Below, one piece after another: positions 8,423 through 17,252 of a stretch of 64,000 bases of DNA. This DNA comes from Listeria swaminathanii (GTDB taxonomy: Bacteria; Bacillota; Bacilli; Lactobacillales; Listeriaceae). Location: positions 372,001 through 436,000 of the forward strand of contig NZ_JAATOD010000002.1 of assembly GCF_014229645.1 (NCBI RefSeq), in the 5' to 3' direction. A program made the translations under genes and the position numbers. The notes below the pieces were generated by a model. The model was not told where the DNA came from. It worked only from the letters and a program-made list of their open reading frames with translations, and searched no databases. Numbering within the stretch: position 1 is the stretch's first letter; the number at the start of each line of letters is the position of its first letter.

Positions 8423-9040
8423 TTAGTTGAAATATGGGTTAGTTTTCTTTTCGTGACCAATTGTCGTTGCATCGCCGTGTCCTGAATAGGCTGGCAATTC
8501 ATCTGGAAGAACAAATAGCTGTGTTTTAATGCTATTGATTAACGTATCAAAATCGCCTGTAAATAAATCTGTACGGCCGATACTTCCTTTAAATAAGGCA
8601 TCTCCAACGACAACAAACTCGTCAAAAATAAAACTTACGCTACCGATTGAGTGGCCCGGTGTTGGTACGACTTTAAATTGAAAACCTTCTATATTATGGT
8701 CACCTAACGTGAACTCATGTTCCGCAGGTTGTGCCACGATTGCTTGACCTGTGATATGTGCTGATAGGTTTAATTCTGGATTTGAAAGCCATTCTTGCTC
8801 TAGCGGGCTAACATATACGGGAATATCATAAATCGCCCGAATTTCTTCTAAAGCACCAATGTGATCATAGTGACAATGCGTTAGCAAAACAGCTACTGGT
8901 TTAACCGCCAATTTCGTAAGTTCTGCTTCGATTTTATTAGCTTCTGCACCTGGATCTACAATTAATGCCAGATTATCTTGATAAATAATATAACAATTTT
9001 CTTGGATTATTCCTGTCATAATTCGTTTGATTTTTGTCAT
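8423..9040 (-). CDS. Metallo-beta-lactamase fold hydrolase, glyoxalase II-like
   Basis: A 205-residue cytosolic protein with the dinuclear metal motif THCHYDHIG near residue 55, later ligands in the PTPGHSIGS segment (His) and VVGDALFKGSIGRTDL (Asp), and a final SGHGDATTIG His. This is the YqgX-type short hydroxyacylglutathione-hydrolase-like group; without glutathione as its obvious partner the thiol ester substrate in this organism is uncertain. An upstream in-frame ATG exists, but the AAGGCGG box places the start at 9040. The divergent neighbour is a glyoxalase-I-like protein, which supports a role in aldehyde (methylglyoxal) detoxification. Confidence 0.85.
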   Translation of the reverse strand: MTKIKRIMTGIIQENCYIIYQDNLALIVDPGAEANKIEAELTKLAVKPVAVLLTHCHYDHIGALEEIRAIYDIPVYVSPLEQEWLSNPELNLSAHITGQAIVAQPAEHEFTLGDHNIEGFQFKVVPTPGHSIGSVSFIFDEFVVVGDALFKGSIGRTDLFTGDFDTLINSIKTQLFVLPDELPAYSGHGDATTIGHEKKTNPYFN

Positions 9041-9111
9041 TCTACTTCCGCCTTTCTTCACATTCATCATTATACCGAAAAACCCGCCTTACTTCCATCA
9101 ATATTCCTTGT

Positions 9112-9140
9112 TTGTATTCACTTCCGAGATATACTACAAT
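9112..9140 (+). promoter_or_regulatory. Sigma-A promoter of the glyoxalase-like gene
   Basis: TTGTAT (9112-9117), 17-base spacer, TACAAT (9135-9140), about 30 bases before the start codon. Confidence 0.6.
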
Positions 9141-9170
9141 AAAGACAGAAGTTTAAAAGGAGGAATAAAA

Positions 9171-9560
9171 ATGACTGCAAAAATGTTACATACATGTATC
9201 CGCGTAAAAAACCTAACAGAATCGATTGCATTTTATGAAAAAGCGTTAGGACTTAAGGAAGTTCGCCGTAAAGACTTCCCTGATTTTGAGTTCACACTTG
9301 TTTATATGGCATTTGAAGAAGGCGGTTTTGAATTAGAATTAACTTATAACTATGACCAAAAAGAAGCCTATGATTTAGGAAATGGTTATGGTCATTTAGC
9401 GGTTGGCGTTCCTGATGTGCGCGCTTTACTAAAAGAACACCAAGACGCTGGCTACACAGTTACAGATTTAAAAGGACTTCCAGGCGAAGATCCATTCTAT
9501 TATTTCTTAACAGATCCAGACGGTTATAAAACAGAAATCATTCAAGATGGTGCTTTATAA
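9171..9560 (+). CDS. VOC-family glyoxalase I-like protein (lactoylglutathione lyase family)
   Basis: A 129-residue vicinal-oxygen-chelate protein with two beta-alpha-beta-beta-beta modules. Metal-ligand candidates are His near residue 6 (MLHTCIRVKNL), Glu in the FELELTYNYD strand, His in YGHLAVGV and Glu in YKTEIIQ, the usual H/E/H/E set of glyoxalase I. It is expected to isomerise the hemithioacetal of methylglyoxal with a thiol; which thiol is not shown. The true ATG at 9171 has an AAGGAGG box, although the frame is open further upstream. The divergent glyoxalase II-like gene forms a plausible functional pair. Confidence 0.88.
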   Translation: MTAKMLHTCIRVKNLTESIAFYEKALGLKEVRRKDFPDFEFTLVYMAFEEGGFELELTYNYDQKEAYDLGNGYGHLAVGVPDVRALLKEHQDAGYTVTDLKGLPGEDPFYYFLTDPDGYKTEIIQDGAL

Positions 9561-9563
9561 TTC

Positions 9564-9722
9564 ATGGGTAAATATTTCATTATTATTTTAATCGCATTAG
9601 CAATTAACGGCGTTAGTATAATGTTCCATAACGATATAGCTAGCCTTATCGCTGTTGTTATCACGGCCGTACTACTTATTTACTTAATGATCGATTTAAC
9701 AAAAATGTACCGCCGTAAATAG
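9564..9722 (+). CDS. Small two-segment membrane protein, 52 residues
   Basis: Starts three bases after the glyoxalase stop codon, so it is translationally linked to it. The peptide begins MGKYFIIILIALAINGV, has a polar stretch FHNDIA, then a second hydrophobic segment SLIAVVITAVLLIYLMID, and ends in TKMYRRK. The layout is two membrane helices with a basic C-terminus on the positive-inside face. There is no strong ribosome site of its own beyond coupling. A terminator follows immediately, supporting a real two-gene unit. Function not recognised. Confidence 0.65.
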   Translation: MGKYFIIILIALAINGVSIMFHNDIASLIAVVITAVLLIYLMIDLTKMYRRK

Positions 9723-9727
9723 AATAG

Positions 9728-9761
9728 AACCAGCAAATCATTGAGGTTTGCTGGTTTTTTT
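9728..9761 (+). terminator. Terminator of the glyoxalase / small membrane protein unit
   Basis: AACCAGCAAA (9728-9737) and TTTGCTGGTT (9747-9756), a 10-bp perfect stem with a T run. On the minus strand there is no long T tract, so it is mainly a plus-strand terminator. Confidence 0.85.
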
Positions 9762-9766
9762 ATCAA

Positions 9767-10840
9767 CTAGTTTCCATCCGCGATACAAACCCTATTTCTC
9801 CCCGCTAATTTCGCTTTATATAATGCTTCATCTGCAGATTTAAATAGTCCTTCACTTGTGTTTGCACCATCTTTACTCCAGCTCACGCCCACAGAAATCG
9901 TTATTTTCACTATTTGGCCTGTCGGAATAATAAAATCATGTTCTTCCGTTTCCTTCCTAACCCGTTCCGCAACATCATTTCCTTCTTCTATCGAGCAATC
10001 TAACAAGATAATGGAAAACTCTTCCCCACCGTTTCTAAATGCTTCTGAGCCATCTGTTGTACTTGCCTTTAAGATTACTGCTAATTGTTTTAAAATCGCA
10101 TCACCCGCGTCATGACCATATGTATCGTTAATATTTTTAAAATAATCAATATCAATTAACATCAGCGTGACTTGCCGACTTCCAGCATCCATCACATGAT
10201 TGATTTTTTCATCAAATTGTCTTACATTCGATAATCTCGTCAAATAGTCTAGCGTAGAATCCTGCTCATATTTTTGAAAAAGTTGCTTTGATTTAATCAT
10301 GTTACTCATCAATCCTGCCGAGATAACACCAATGGCAAGCGCAATTACTACAAATATCGACATATTAAGCCAGTAGTTAGCCTCTCTAGCTAAAATCAAA
10401 TGCAAATTAATCACAACAAAACCACATGCTACAACGTTCAAAATAAAAACGCCCCAAATTTTGAATTTTTCTAAGCGTTTGCTAAAAAGGGCTGTTATTA
10501 TGCCAATCAACATCATAACAACGCCTGCCATAACAGCCGCAGAATTCACTGAAATTAAGAAGCGTGAAGCTGTAATGATGATAGCCGATACAATCGCGGG
10601 AATCGGACCACCATAAAAACCTACCATTATAATTGGAATATGACGCAAATCAACAATCACATTATTCGAAATTGGAATCCCAAAAACCATCAGCGCAAAG
10701 CCAAGTAAACCGGCCCATATTCCGATGACCATTTTTCTACTAGTTGATAATTCTTTTGTTATTGGTTCTTTATACACTAAGGAAATAATATAGAAACCTG
10801 CGAGTAATATCGCTGCATTACTTACCAACTGTTGGACCAA
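9767..10840 (-). CDS. Membrane-bound GGDEF diguanylate cyclase
   Basis: A 357-residue protein: about five to six membrane segments in residues 1-180 (5TMR-LYT-like sensor module), then a GGDEF domain from about 195. The metal-binding Asp pair is in LMLIDIDYFKNIND (about 226-239), and the signature is GGEEF at 271-275, an active-type variant. The RxxD inhibitory site expected nine residues before the signature is absent (TDGS there). It should make cyclic di-GMP in response to a membrane signal. In Listeria the c-di-GMP network controls an exopolysaccharide; this gene corresponds to one of the three known cyclases (DgcC, from memory). It is transcribed alone. Confidence 0.9.
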   Translation of the reverse strand: MVQQLVSNAAILLAGFYIISLVYKEPITKELSTSRKMVIGIWAGLLGFALMVFGIPISNNVIVDLRHIPIIMVGFYGGPIPAIVSAIIITASRFLISVNSAAVMAGVVMMLIGIITALFSKRLEKFKIWGVFILNVVACGFVVINLHLILAREANYWLNMSIFVVIALAIGVISAGLMSNMIKSKQLFQKYEQDSTLDYLTRLSNVRQFDEKINHVMDAGSRQVTLMLIDIDYFKNINDTYGHDAGDAILKQLAVILKASTTDGSEAFRNGGEEFSIILLDCSIEEGNDVAERVRKETEEHDFIIPTGQIVKITISVGVSWSKDGANTSEGLFKSADEALYKAKLAGRNRVCIADGN

Positions 10841-10977
10841 AAAGCATCCCCGCCTTTCACTTTGTTATTTAATACCCCATTATGTTCACAACTATGCATA
10901 ATATCTTTTCTGTTCGCACAAAGAAACAACCTCTTAAAAACAGACGCTGTTCCAACGCTCTATTCTTCTATTTTCTC

Positions 10978-11018
10978 AAAAAAAGTCCGCAAAAGAAAAT
11001 GATTTCCTTTTGCGGACT
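10978..11018 (-). terminator. Terminator after the short-chain dehydrogenase gene
   Basis: Twelve-bp perfect stem AGTCCGCAAAAG / CTTTTGCGGACT (10984-10995 and 11007-11018) with a T run on the minus strand. Confidence 0.9.
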
Positions 11019-11027
11019 GGATTTTTA

Positions 11028-11789
11028 TTAATAAGCTGTCCATCCTGCATCAGCCGTAATAACTGTTCCGTTAACGAAACTCGAGTCATCTGAAGCTAAA
11101 AATAGCGCGACTTTAGCGATTTCAGAAGCGTCCCCAGCACGAGGATTAATGCCCATTCCGATCATAGCACGTTCTTGCCCAAACTCATCAGGCGCATAAA
11201 TCGTAGTACCAATGTTTGTATTTACAGCTCCCGGTGCAATGGCGTTACAACGAATATTTTTATTTGCATATTGGAAACCAACATTTTTCGTAAAGCCAAC
11301 GACCGCATGTTTCGACGCTGTATAAGCTGCACCTGCTCTTGAGCCAAATAAACCACCTGCAGAAGCAATGTTAACAATGACACCTTGACCTTTTTCTTCA
11401 AAAATATGCAATGCTTTTCGAGTTGCGCGCATCACACCAGTTGTATTTATCGCAAACACTTTATCCCAAAGTTCATCTGTTAATTCGCCTGCTGGGACAA
11501 AATTATCCATGATTCCAGCATTGTTTACTAAAATATCTAATGTTCCAAATGTTTCAACTGCTTGATTAATCAAGTTTTCAATATCCGCTTGCTTCGTAAC
11601 ATTAGCCACAACCGCAAGTCCTGTTCCTTGTTCTTTTTCAACTAATTCAACCGTTTTTTGAGCCGCCTCTAAGTTCAAATCTGCCACTACTACTTTCGCG
11701 CCTTCTTTAGCAAAAAGAATCGCAATTTGTTGCCCCATTCCAGAAGCCGCACCAGTTACTACCGCTACTTTTCCAGTTAATTTCCCCAT
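11028..11789 (-). CDS. Short-chain dehydrogenase/reductase (SDR)
   Basis: A 253-residue classical SDR. It shows the TGAASGMG cofactor loop at 12-19, NNAG at 89-92, and the catalytic Ser143, Tyr156 and Lys160 (YTASK). Asp37 at the end of strand two (VVVADLN) favours NAD over NADP. The reading frame extends six codons upstream, but AAGGAGG lies inside that extension, so the ATG at 11787-11789 is the start. It is divergent from a TetR regulator and closed by its own terminator, so it is probably the regulator's single target. Substrate is unknown; glucose-dehydrogenase or acetoin-reductase type relatives are possible. Confidence 0.88.
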   Translation of the reverse strand: MGKLTGKVAVVTGAASGMGQQIAILFAKEGAKVVVADLNLEAAQKTVELVEKEQGTGLAVVANVTKQADIENLINQAVETFGTLDILVNNAGIMDNFVPAGELTDELWDKVFAINTTGVMRATRKALHIFEEKGQGVIVNIASAGGLFGSRAGAAYTASKHAVVGFTKNVGFQYANKNIRCNAIAPGAVNTNIGTTIYAPDEFGQERAMIGMGINPRAGDASEIAKVALFLASDDSSFVNGTVITADAGWTAY

Positions 11790-11969
11790 TGTTATTTCCT
11801 CCTTCACTTTTGTTACGCTAGAAAGAAAAATACGCTCTTCCTTCTTTCATTATAATCCCCGAGTAAAACGCTTTCAATATGTAAAGAAAGCCTGTTTTGT
11901 TGATTAAGCAACACATTTACGTTATATGTATAGTAATAGGAAAATTTCTTCAATGGGAGGTTCTAAATC

Positions 11970-12524
11970 ATGGATAGACGGGTTAAAAAAACAAAACAAG
12001 CCTTAAATCAAGCCCTCTTCACCCTTCTTGACCAAAAGCCCTTTCAACAAATTACTATCACGGATATCGTGACAGAAGCAGACGTTAACCGTGGGACTTT
12101 TTATAAACACTACCGCGACAAAGAGGAATTGCTAGATAGCATTATTGAAGAAATTTTAACAGATTTAAAAAGTGCTTATCAAGACCCTTATTTGCACAGC
12201 ACTCATTTTTCTATACAGGCGCTCACCCCATCGATGATCAAGATATTCGATCATGTGTTTAGCCATCAAGCGTTTTACAGGCAAGTCATCAAATCAACTA
12301 TTCGCCCAAGTTTTCAAAATCAAGTGTGCGATGTTATTCGGGAACTTGTCTTAACTGATGTTGCTAGTTTTCCAGATAGTTCAGGTGCTGAGCCATTGTT
12401 GCTCGCTACTTATCAAGCGCATGCGATTTTTGGGATTATCGTTTTTTGGGCCGAGGAAGATTTTGCCCACTCTCCGCAGTATATGTCTGAGCAACTCCTT
12501 CATATTATTCACGCAAAAAGCTAA
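11970..12524 (+). CDS. TetR-family transcriptional regulator
   Basis: A 184-residue repressor: N-terminal helix-turn-helix (ITITDIVTEADVNRGTFYKHYRDKEEL, residues about 28-54), then an all-helical ligand domain of the type that ends with a conserved hydrophobic helix IFGIIVFWAEEDF. ATG behind GGGAGG. It is divergent from the SDR gene across a 180-base spacer, a typical repressor-target layout. A sigma-A-like promoter TTGATT-N17-TATATG lies upstream around 11900-11930. A weak repeat TGTTG-attaag-CAACA in that spacer is a possible operator. Confidence 0.87.
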   Translation: MDRRVKKTKQALNQALFTLLDQKPFQQITITDIVTEADVNRGTFYKHYRDKEELLDSIIEEILTDLKSAYQDPYLHSTHFSIQALTPSMIKIFDHVFSHQAFYRQVIKSTIRPSFQNQVCDVIRELVLTDVASFPDSSGAEPLLLATYQAHAIFGIIVFWAEEDFAHSPQYMSEQLLHIIHAKS

Positions 12525-12629
12525 TCCTTACATATTTGTTATATTGTTTTCTTGCTTTGTCACTTGAATCGAGGGTGAGAACGGCTATACCTTGCTATAA
12601 TAAAAACATCTTAGAAAGGTGTGTTGATT

Positions 12630-12977
12630 ATGAATGATCATCGAATTTTAAATGCTTTAAGTTATTTTAGCATTTTGTTTGCACCAATTATTGTTCCCGT
12701 TTTGATTTGGATTTTCGCTAAATCAGAAGAAGTCACTCATCATGCTAAAGCGGCTCTACTAACTCACATTATTCCGACTATCGCTGGGGTTTTATGTTTC
12801 TCCAGTGTGTTCGTTACAGCACTGACAAGCGGCGGCGCTTTGAGTAGCCTTAGCTTTTTCATTACTGGTAGCTTATTCATCTTTACGCTTATCGCAGTAG
12901 TTGGTCTATTTATTTTTAATATTGTACGTGGCATTCAAATGCTATGTGAAAAAAAAGAAGAAGATATTTGGATTTAA
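12630..12977 (+). CDS. DUF4870 (Tic20-like) membrane protein
   Basis: A 115-residue membrane protein with three predicted helices: LNALSYFSILFAPIIVPVLIWIF, AALLTHIIPTIAGVLCFSSVFV and a C-terminal pair ending in IFNIVRGIQMLCEKKEEDIWI. The conserved HAKAALLTH stretch after the first helix is the DUF4870 hallmark. Function is unknown. GTG and TTG codons lie a few codons upstream, but spacing from the AAAGG box favours the ATG at 12630. Confidence 0.8.
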   Translation: MNDHRILNALSYFSILFAPIIVPVLIWIFAKSEEVTHHAKAALLTHIIPTIAGVLCFSSVFVTALTSGGALSSLSFFITGSLFIFTLIAVVGLFIFNIVRGIQMLCEKKEEDIWI

Positions 12978-12980
12978 TCA

Positions 12981-13019
12981 AAAAAAGTGGCTATCCTTTA
13001 TAGAATAACCACTTTTTTA
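12981..13019. terminator. Bidirectional terminator between the DUF4870 gene and the first adhesin gene
   Basis: Stem AAAAAGTGG-TAT / ATA-CCACTTTTT with A and T runs on both sides; serves the plus-strand DUF4870 gene and the minus-strand adhesin gene. Confidence 0.85.
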
Positions 13020-13024
13020 TTTAC

Positions 13025-16000
13025 TTACTTTTTCCTGAATAAAAGTAGCCCAAGTACGCTCATCAGGAATCCAGAGAAAATCATATCATACGGGGGTGTA
13101 TCTCCTGTTGATGGAATAGTGCCCGATTGTTTCTTTTCTGCTGGTTTCGATGGTTTTTCACTTAGTACTAATTGTGCTTCTGGTTTGCTTGGTACTGTCG
13201 GTTCTCCTGGTGTTGCTGGTTCTCCTGGTGTTGTCGGTTCGATTGGTATTGCTGGTTCGCTTGGTGTTATTGGGCTTACAGGTTCTTGTTGGTTTTCCTC
13301 GTATACGAAAATTACTTCTTGCGCGTCTTCTTTGTATACACCTGTTTTATTTGCTGGTTCCATTTTCAATGTGTATCCAGCAATGTTCAGAGCATTCGTC
13401 GTATAGGTTTCACCCACATCATCTGTGAAGATTTTTGCTTCCGCTAAAGGATTTCCTTCTGTATCAACAAATACTACTTTCACTGTCCCTATTTTTTTCT
13501 TGTTCGTTTTCGTTACTTCTGCATGAGTTTGTTGGTTAGATACAATGCTGAATTCCACAGGCGTTCTGTCTAGTTCATAATCTGTTGGTGCTTTTGTTTC
13601 TACTAATCGGTAGTCTCCTGGCGCGAGGTCTGTGGCGGTTAATTTGCCAGCTGCATTAGTAGTTAAGCCATCCTTTATTTTAGTACCATCTGCTTTTTGT
13701 AACTCGAACTCTGCTCCTGCTAATGGCGCTTTTGTTAAACTATCTTCTTTCGTTAAAATGACGCTACCTGATTTAGCTGTATTTTCAATTGTATATCTGC
13801 TAGGTAAGCCATCTGCATTTACAGTGACTTCCATGCCTTCTTTTAATTCTTCACTAATTAAATAACCAGTTGGCGCTCCTGTTTCTACTAATTTATATTT
13901 TCCAGATTGAATATTATCAAAAGTAATTTTGCCTTCTGAATTAGTAGTGGCTTCTTGCCCAGATTTCGCCCCATCTAAAGTGTAAAGCTGAAATTTGGCT
14001 CCTTCGAGTTTTTTAGCTGGATCCGCTTTATCTATTTTAGTAATTTCAAGGGAACCAATAGTAGCTATTCCACTGCCGCTACCCATTGTAAAATTTGGTG
14101 TAACCGTATTTGTTGCAATTTTACTTGGGTCCGAAAGATCCCCATAATCATTAGCATCTACTCTAACAGTATTCGTAACTGGACCCGATAATAAACTAAT
14201 CGTGTCATACGTTATGCTAATTGGCGCTGTAGCTGTATAATTTTTAAATTGGACCGTGAAAGTATTACCGTTAAAAGTAATATCGTAATAGTTAGGGTCA
14301 ATTAGTTCCCCAGTCTTTGTATTAATTACTTTAAAACTATTTTTAACAATTTGCGCTCCAGTCACCCCACTATTTAATGTGTCCGTAACAACTGGATTCG
14401 TAACTACTCGCTCTTCAGTAATATCAGTAAGTTGGATTTTCCAATTTATTTTATTATTGTAGAGCATATCAATATTTCCTGTTTTTGAAATTGGTGAGTG
14501 GATTTCGAAAATAGAAGCTTCTGTGGAATACTCTTTTTGATTTTCACCGTTATCAGAAACTTTCGCGACGTTCGTTATTGTTTTATAAAAATACCACTTA
14601 TTATCTGTGGTCGTTTTATATTTAACAAAAACTTGCGATTTCCCCAAATTCCCAAATTCTAAATGAATTTTCTTGTCAGTCGTTTCTATCTTTGTTGGGT
14701 AATTTGTATCGCCTTCTTTTACTAGTTTCCCAGTAGAGGCAAGTGGTTCTCTTAAGTTAATTAATTCATTTGGGCTACTAACTTGTCGAAATTCTAAAGA
14801 GCCTTCCACGTATGAAGTCCCTTCTGGCATCTCATCATCAAAAATGAGGTTATCAAAGTTTGTTGCCCTAGCATTCAAAGAGACAATCCAGTTAGTAGTT
14901 CCTGTTTCACTATCCCACTCACCAAATTTCGCCCCATTATCCGAAATCTTACTATCTATTTCTAAGGAAGCTTTTTTTGTATCGGAGTAATGGGTTATAT
15001 AACCATCATAATAAGAAATATAAGCTTTATTCTCCAGCGTTTGCGCATCATTTGCTGGATCAATATTCGTTACAAGTTTTACTACGATTTCTTTATTAGT
15101 TGTCGCATAATTGCCGATAAGTTTAATTTTAAAGCCTGATGGTGCCGCTGTTTCCGTAAATGTATAATCTACATTTTTCACCAATTCCACAAAGTCTGTC
15201 TCATTTGAATAAGCATAAACATCGTAATTATCCAAACTTTTTACACCTGTAGAAAATTCATCTATAATTGTCATATTACTCATTTCAATTCTGTCTGTGT
15301 TCGCTGTAATTTTCCATGACATTAAATTATTAAAATAATCTACCGTTCCACTTTCTTTTTGAACGATATTAGGCTCAAAAGATAGTTTGTCTGCGGCTCT
15401 TAACCCAAGTTCATCTGTCACTTCACCCACAATATCACGAACGCTGAAATCAGTTACTTTGGTAGAGTACGTAATTTGGTACGCTTTTTTGTCCGTGTTT
15501 TTATACTGTGTTTCAAAATTACCATTTGCTGACACCGCTAAGGTATTCCAATTACTTGATACATCTTCATCACCAACAATCGCAGTTCCAGTAGTTGGTG
15601 AGAAAGTCACTTCTCTTATTTGAAGTGAGTTTGCCACGTAACTCACACCATTATCTACTACAACAGCTTTTAAAACTGTGTTTGGTGTTAATTCTACCCG
15701 GTCATAGTTTACATTAATCGCCCAATCAATTGTTTGCGTTTTAGAATTATAAATTGCTTTTTTCTCTAAATGTTTGTAATTAACCATTTTTGCATCAGCC
15801 GTTGCTTGACGTACCGATAATACATCTGAATCTCCAACTGTTTGAGCTCTAGAAACAAATGATACTAGTCCAGTTGTACTTTTATCAATTAAACGCGTGT
15901 ATGTTACTTCATATCCTTTACCATCTAAGCCATTAGTTAGTTTGATATTTAGTTCAGTGTCTGTAGCTTCTACGGTATAATCTGTACCCTCTTCTAGCAA

Positions 16001-17056
16001 TTGCTTACTACCCAGAAAAGTTCCTTTGGCGCTAACATCACTTGTGTAAACCTTTAAAGTGCTCTTATCGATTTTCGATGAACTATTATTATAAGTAAAA
16101 TCTGTTAATCGTAGTTCTCCTACTGCATTTGTTTCTTTTGTTAAATTGAGTTTAGCCGTAACAAATGCTTTTTCTGGGTTAATACTACCCGGACTTAAAG
16201 TTATATCTACTATTGTGGGATAATCTACGGATGGAATAATCTCGTATTCATACACAGTATCCCCACCCGAAGTATTGAAAATAGCTTTTTGTTTGGTTTT
16301 GTCTGTCTCAGTAAATGACTTAAACGCAGTCGTTATACCCACATCATAATTACCTTCTTGCACACCATCTTTTAAAATTTTAATCGTTAATTCTCTTGAA
16401 CTTGCGTCAAAAGACCATTCTGCTTCTGTGGAAGGTAAAAAGTTACCATTTAAATCCGTAGAACCAAAATTAAATGCATCTGGTAAAATTGTTTTAAATG
16501 TATCTCCCGCTTTATAATTCTTCTCGGAGAATGAAAAATTCATATTTAATACAACGCCGCTGTCATTTTTCACTCTTTCATTTGGGCTGATTTTATTTCC
16601 TTTTGCATCTTGAAGTTCTACTTTCGTAAAAATATTATCAGGGACATTAGCCTTTAAATTGGCTTTTTTCACTGATGGGTTTTTGGATGAAACAGAAGTC
16701 AATAATTCTTCTTTATCTTTCAACGTGACATTGTATACGGTTTCATCTTTTAAATAACCTTGTGGTGCTGCTGTTTCTTTTACTAGATATTCACCTTTAG
16801 TAAGTGACTCAGCTACTATTGTTCCATTATCTTTAATAGAAATCTCATTGACTTCTCCTGTTTGTACATTCTTTATTTCAAAAACAGAACCATTTATTTT
16901 TTCTTTTGTATCTTTATCTTCTTTGACGATTTTAAGTGACACCTTTTCTTCTTTGCCGTCCGTCATTGCTGCTAATACTGGTGAAACATTTTGAAAAACA
17001 AGTAATCCGATAACCATCGAAATAAGCCATTTTTTCCATTGTATAGAATTTTTCAC
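13025..17056 (-). CDS. Large wall-anchored adhesin-like protein with SpaA and MucBP domains (paralogue A)
   Basis: A 1343-residue surface protein. The initiator is most likely the GTG at 17054-17056 (GAGGAGG box), because the sequence from there matches the start of the neighbouring paralogue; the frame is open further but has no signal peptide. Signal segment WLISMVIGLLVFQNVSPVLA is followed by one SpaA/Cna-B-like domain (to about 110), several adhesion beta-sandwich domains (about 130-1000), two more SpaA-like domains (ITKIDKADPAKKLEGAKF and LTKEDSLTKAPLAGAEF), one MucBP domain (VKVVFVDTEGNPLAEAKI...), a Pro-rich spacer and a sortase signal. The sorting motif is IPSTG rather than LPXTG, followed by a hydrophobic helix and FRKK. 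Sortase A would be the anchor enzyme. Ligand unknown. Confidence 0.88.
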   Translation of the reverse strand: MKNSIQWKKWLISMVIGLLVFQNVSPVLAAMTDGKEEKVSLKIVKEDKDTKEKINGSVFEIKNVQTGEVNEISIKDNGTIVAESLTKGEYLVKETAAPQGYLKDETVYNVTLKDKEELLTSVSSKNPSVKKANLKANVPDNIFTKVELQDAKGNKISPNERVKNDSGVVLNMNFSFSEKNYKAGDTFKTILPDAFNFGSTDLNGNFLPSTEAEWSFDASSRELTIKILKDGVQEGNYDVGITTAFKSFTETDKTKQKAIFNTSGGDTVYEYEIIPSVDYPTIVDITLSPGSINPEKAFVTAKLNLTKETNAVGELRLTDFTYNNSSSKIDKSTLKVYTSDVSAKGTFLGSKQLLEEGTDYTVEATDTELNIKLTNGLDGKGYEVTYTRLIDKSTTGLVSFVSRAQTVGDSDVLSVRQATADAKMVNYKHLEKKAIYNSKTQTIDWAINVNYDRVELTPNTVLKAVVVDNGVSYVANSLQIREVTFSPTTGTAIVGDEDVSSNWNTLAVSANGNFETQYKNTDKKAYQITYSTKVTDFSVRDIVGEVTDELGLRAADKLSFEPNIVQKESGTVDYFNNLMSWKITANTDRIEMSNMTIIDEFSTGVKSLDNYDVYAYSNETDFVELVKNVDYTFTETAAPSGFKIKLIGNYATTNKEIVVKLVTNIDPANDAQTLENKAYISYYDGYITHYSDTKKASLEIDSKISDNGAKFGEWDSETGTTNWIVSLNARATNFDNLIFDDEMPEGTSYVEGSLEFRQVSSPNELINLREPLASTGKLVKEGDTNYPTKIETTDKKIHLEFGNLGKSQVFVKYKTTTDNKWYFYKTITNVAKVSDNGENQKEYSTEASIFEIHSPISKTGNIDMLYNNKINWKIQLTDITEERVVTNPVVTDTLNSGVTGAQIVKNSFKVINTKTGELIDPNYYDITFNGNTFTVQFKNYTATAPISITYDTISLLSGPVTNTVRVDANDYGDLSDPSKIATNTVTPNFTMGSGSGIATIGSLEITKIDKADPAKKLEGAKFQLYTLDGAKSGQEATTNSEGKITFDNIQSGKYKLVETGAPTGYLISEELKEGMEVTVNADGLPSRYTIENTAKSGSVILTKEDSLTKAPLAGAEFELQKADGTKIKDGLTTNAAGKLTATDLAPGDYRLVETKAPTDYELDRTPVEFSIVSNQQTHAEVTKTNKKKIGTVKVVFVDTEGNPLAEAKIFTDDVGETYTTNALNIAGYTLKMEPANKTGVYKEDAQEVIFVYEENQQEPVSPITPSEPAIPIEPTTPGEPATPGEPTVPSKPEAQLVLSEKPSKPAEKKQSGTIPSTGDTPPYDMIFSGFLMSVLGLLLFRKK
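13186..13275 (-). repeat. Short Pro-Glu-Thr tandem repeats in adhesin A
   Basis: Imperfect 15-18-base units encode a wall-spanning P-x-x-P-x-E type stretch including EPTTPGEPATPGEPTVPSKP. They look like slippage-derived repeats and could vary in copy number between strains. Confidence 0.7.
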
Positions 17057-17252
17057 TGCTTCGATGCCCTCCTCTTTTGCAAGTATTGTCTGTTGAATAA
17101 GACCTGTAGCTTTTTGAATTGTATCAAATATAAAAAGAGAAAAAAGATATTTTAAAACACAAAAAAAGTGTTTTCTGGTTTTTTTATGTCTTTTCAGTGA
17201 ACAAATTGTTATACGTAGAATAAATGTAGCTTTTTGGAGGGTAAAAACCATA

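Noticed and set aside
10860-10900. GGGTAT on the minus strand as a sigma-B -10 for the cyclase gene
   Set aside because: No GTTT element occurs at 13-16 bases upstream of it.
11840-11950. TGTTG-attaag-CAACA as a firm TetR operator
   Set aside because: The arms are only 5 bp, so it is kept as a weak possibility in the TetR entry rather than a separate site.
13150-13447. Two overlapping plus-strand frames of about 91 residues inside adhesin A
   Set aside because: They are the complement of the Pro/Glu repeat and sorting region and give low-complexity V/L/W/C-rich products without start signals.
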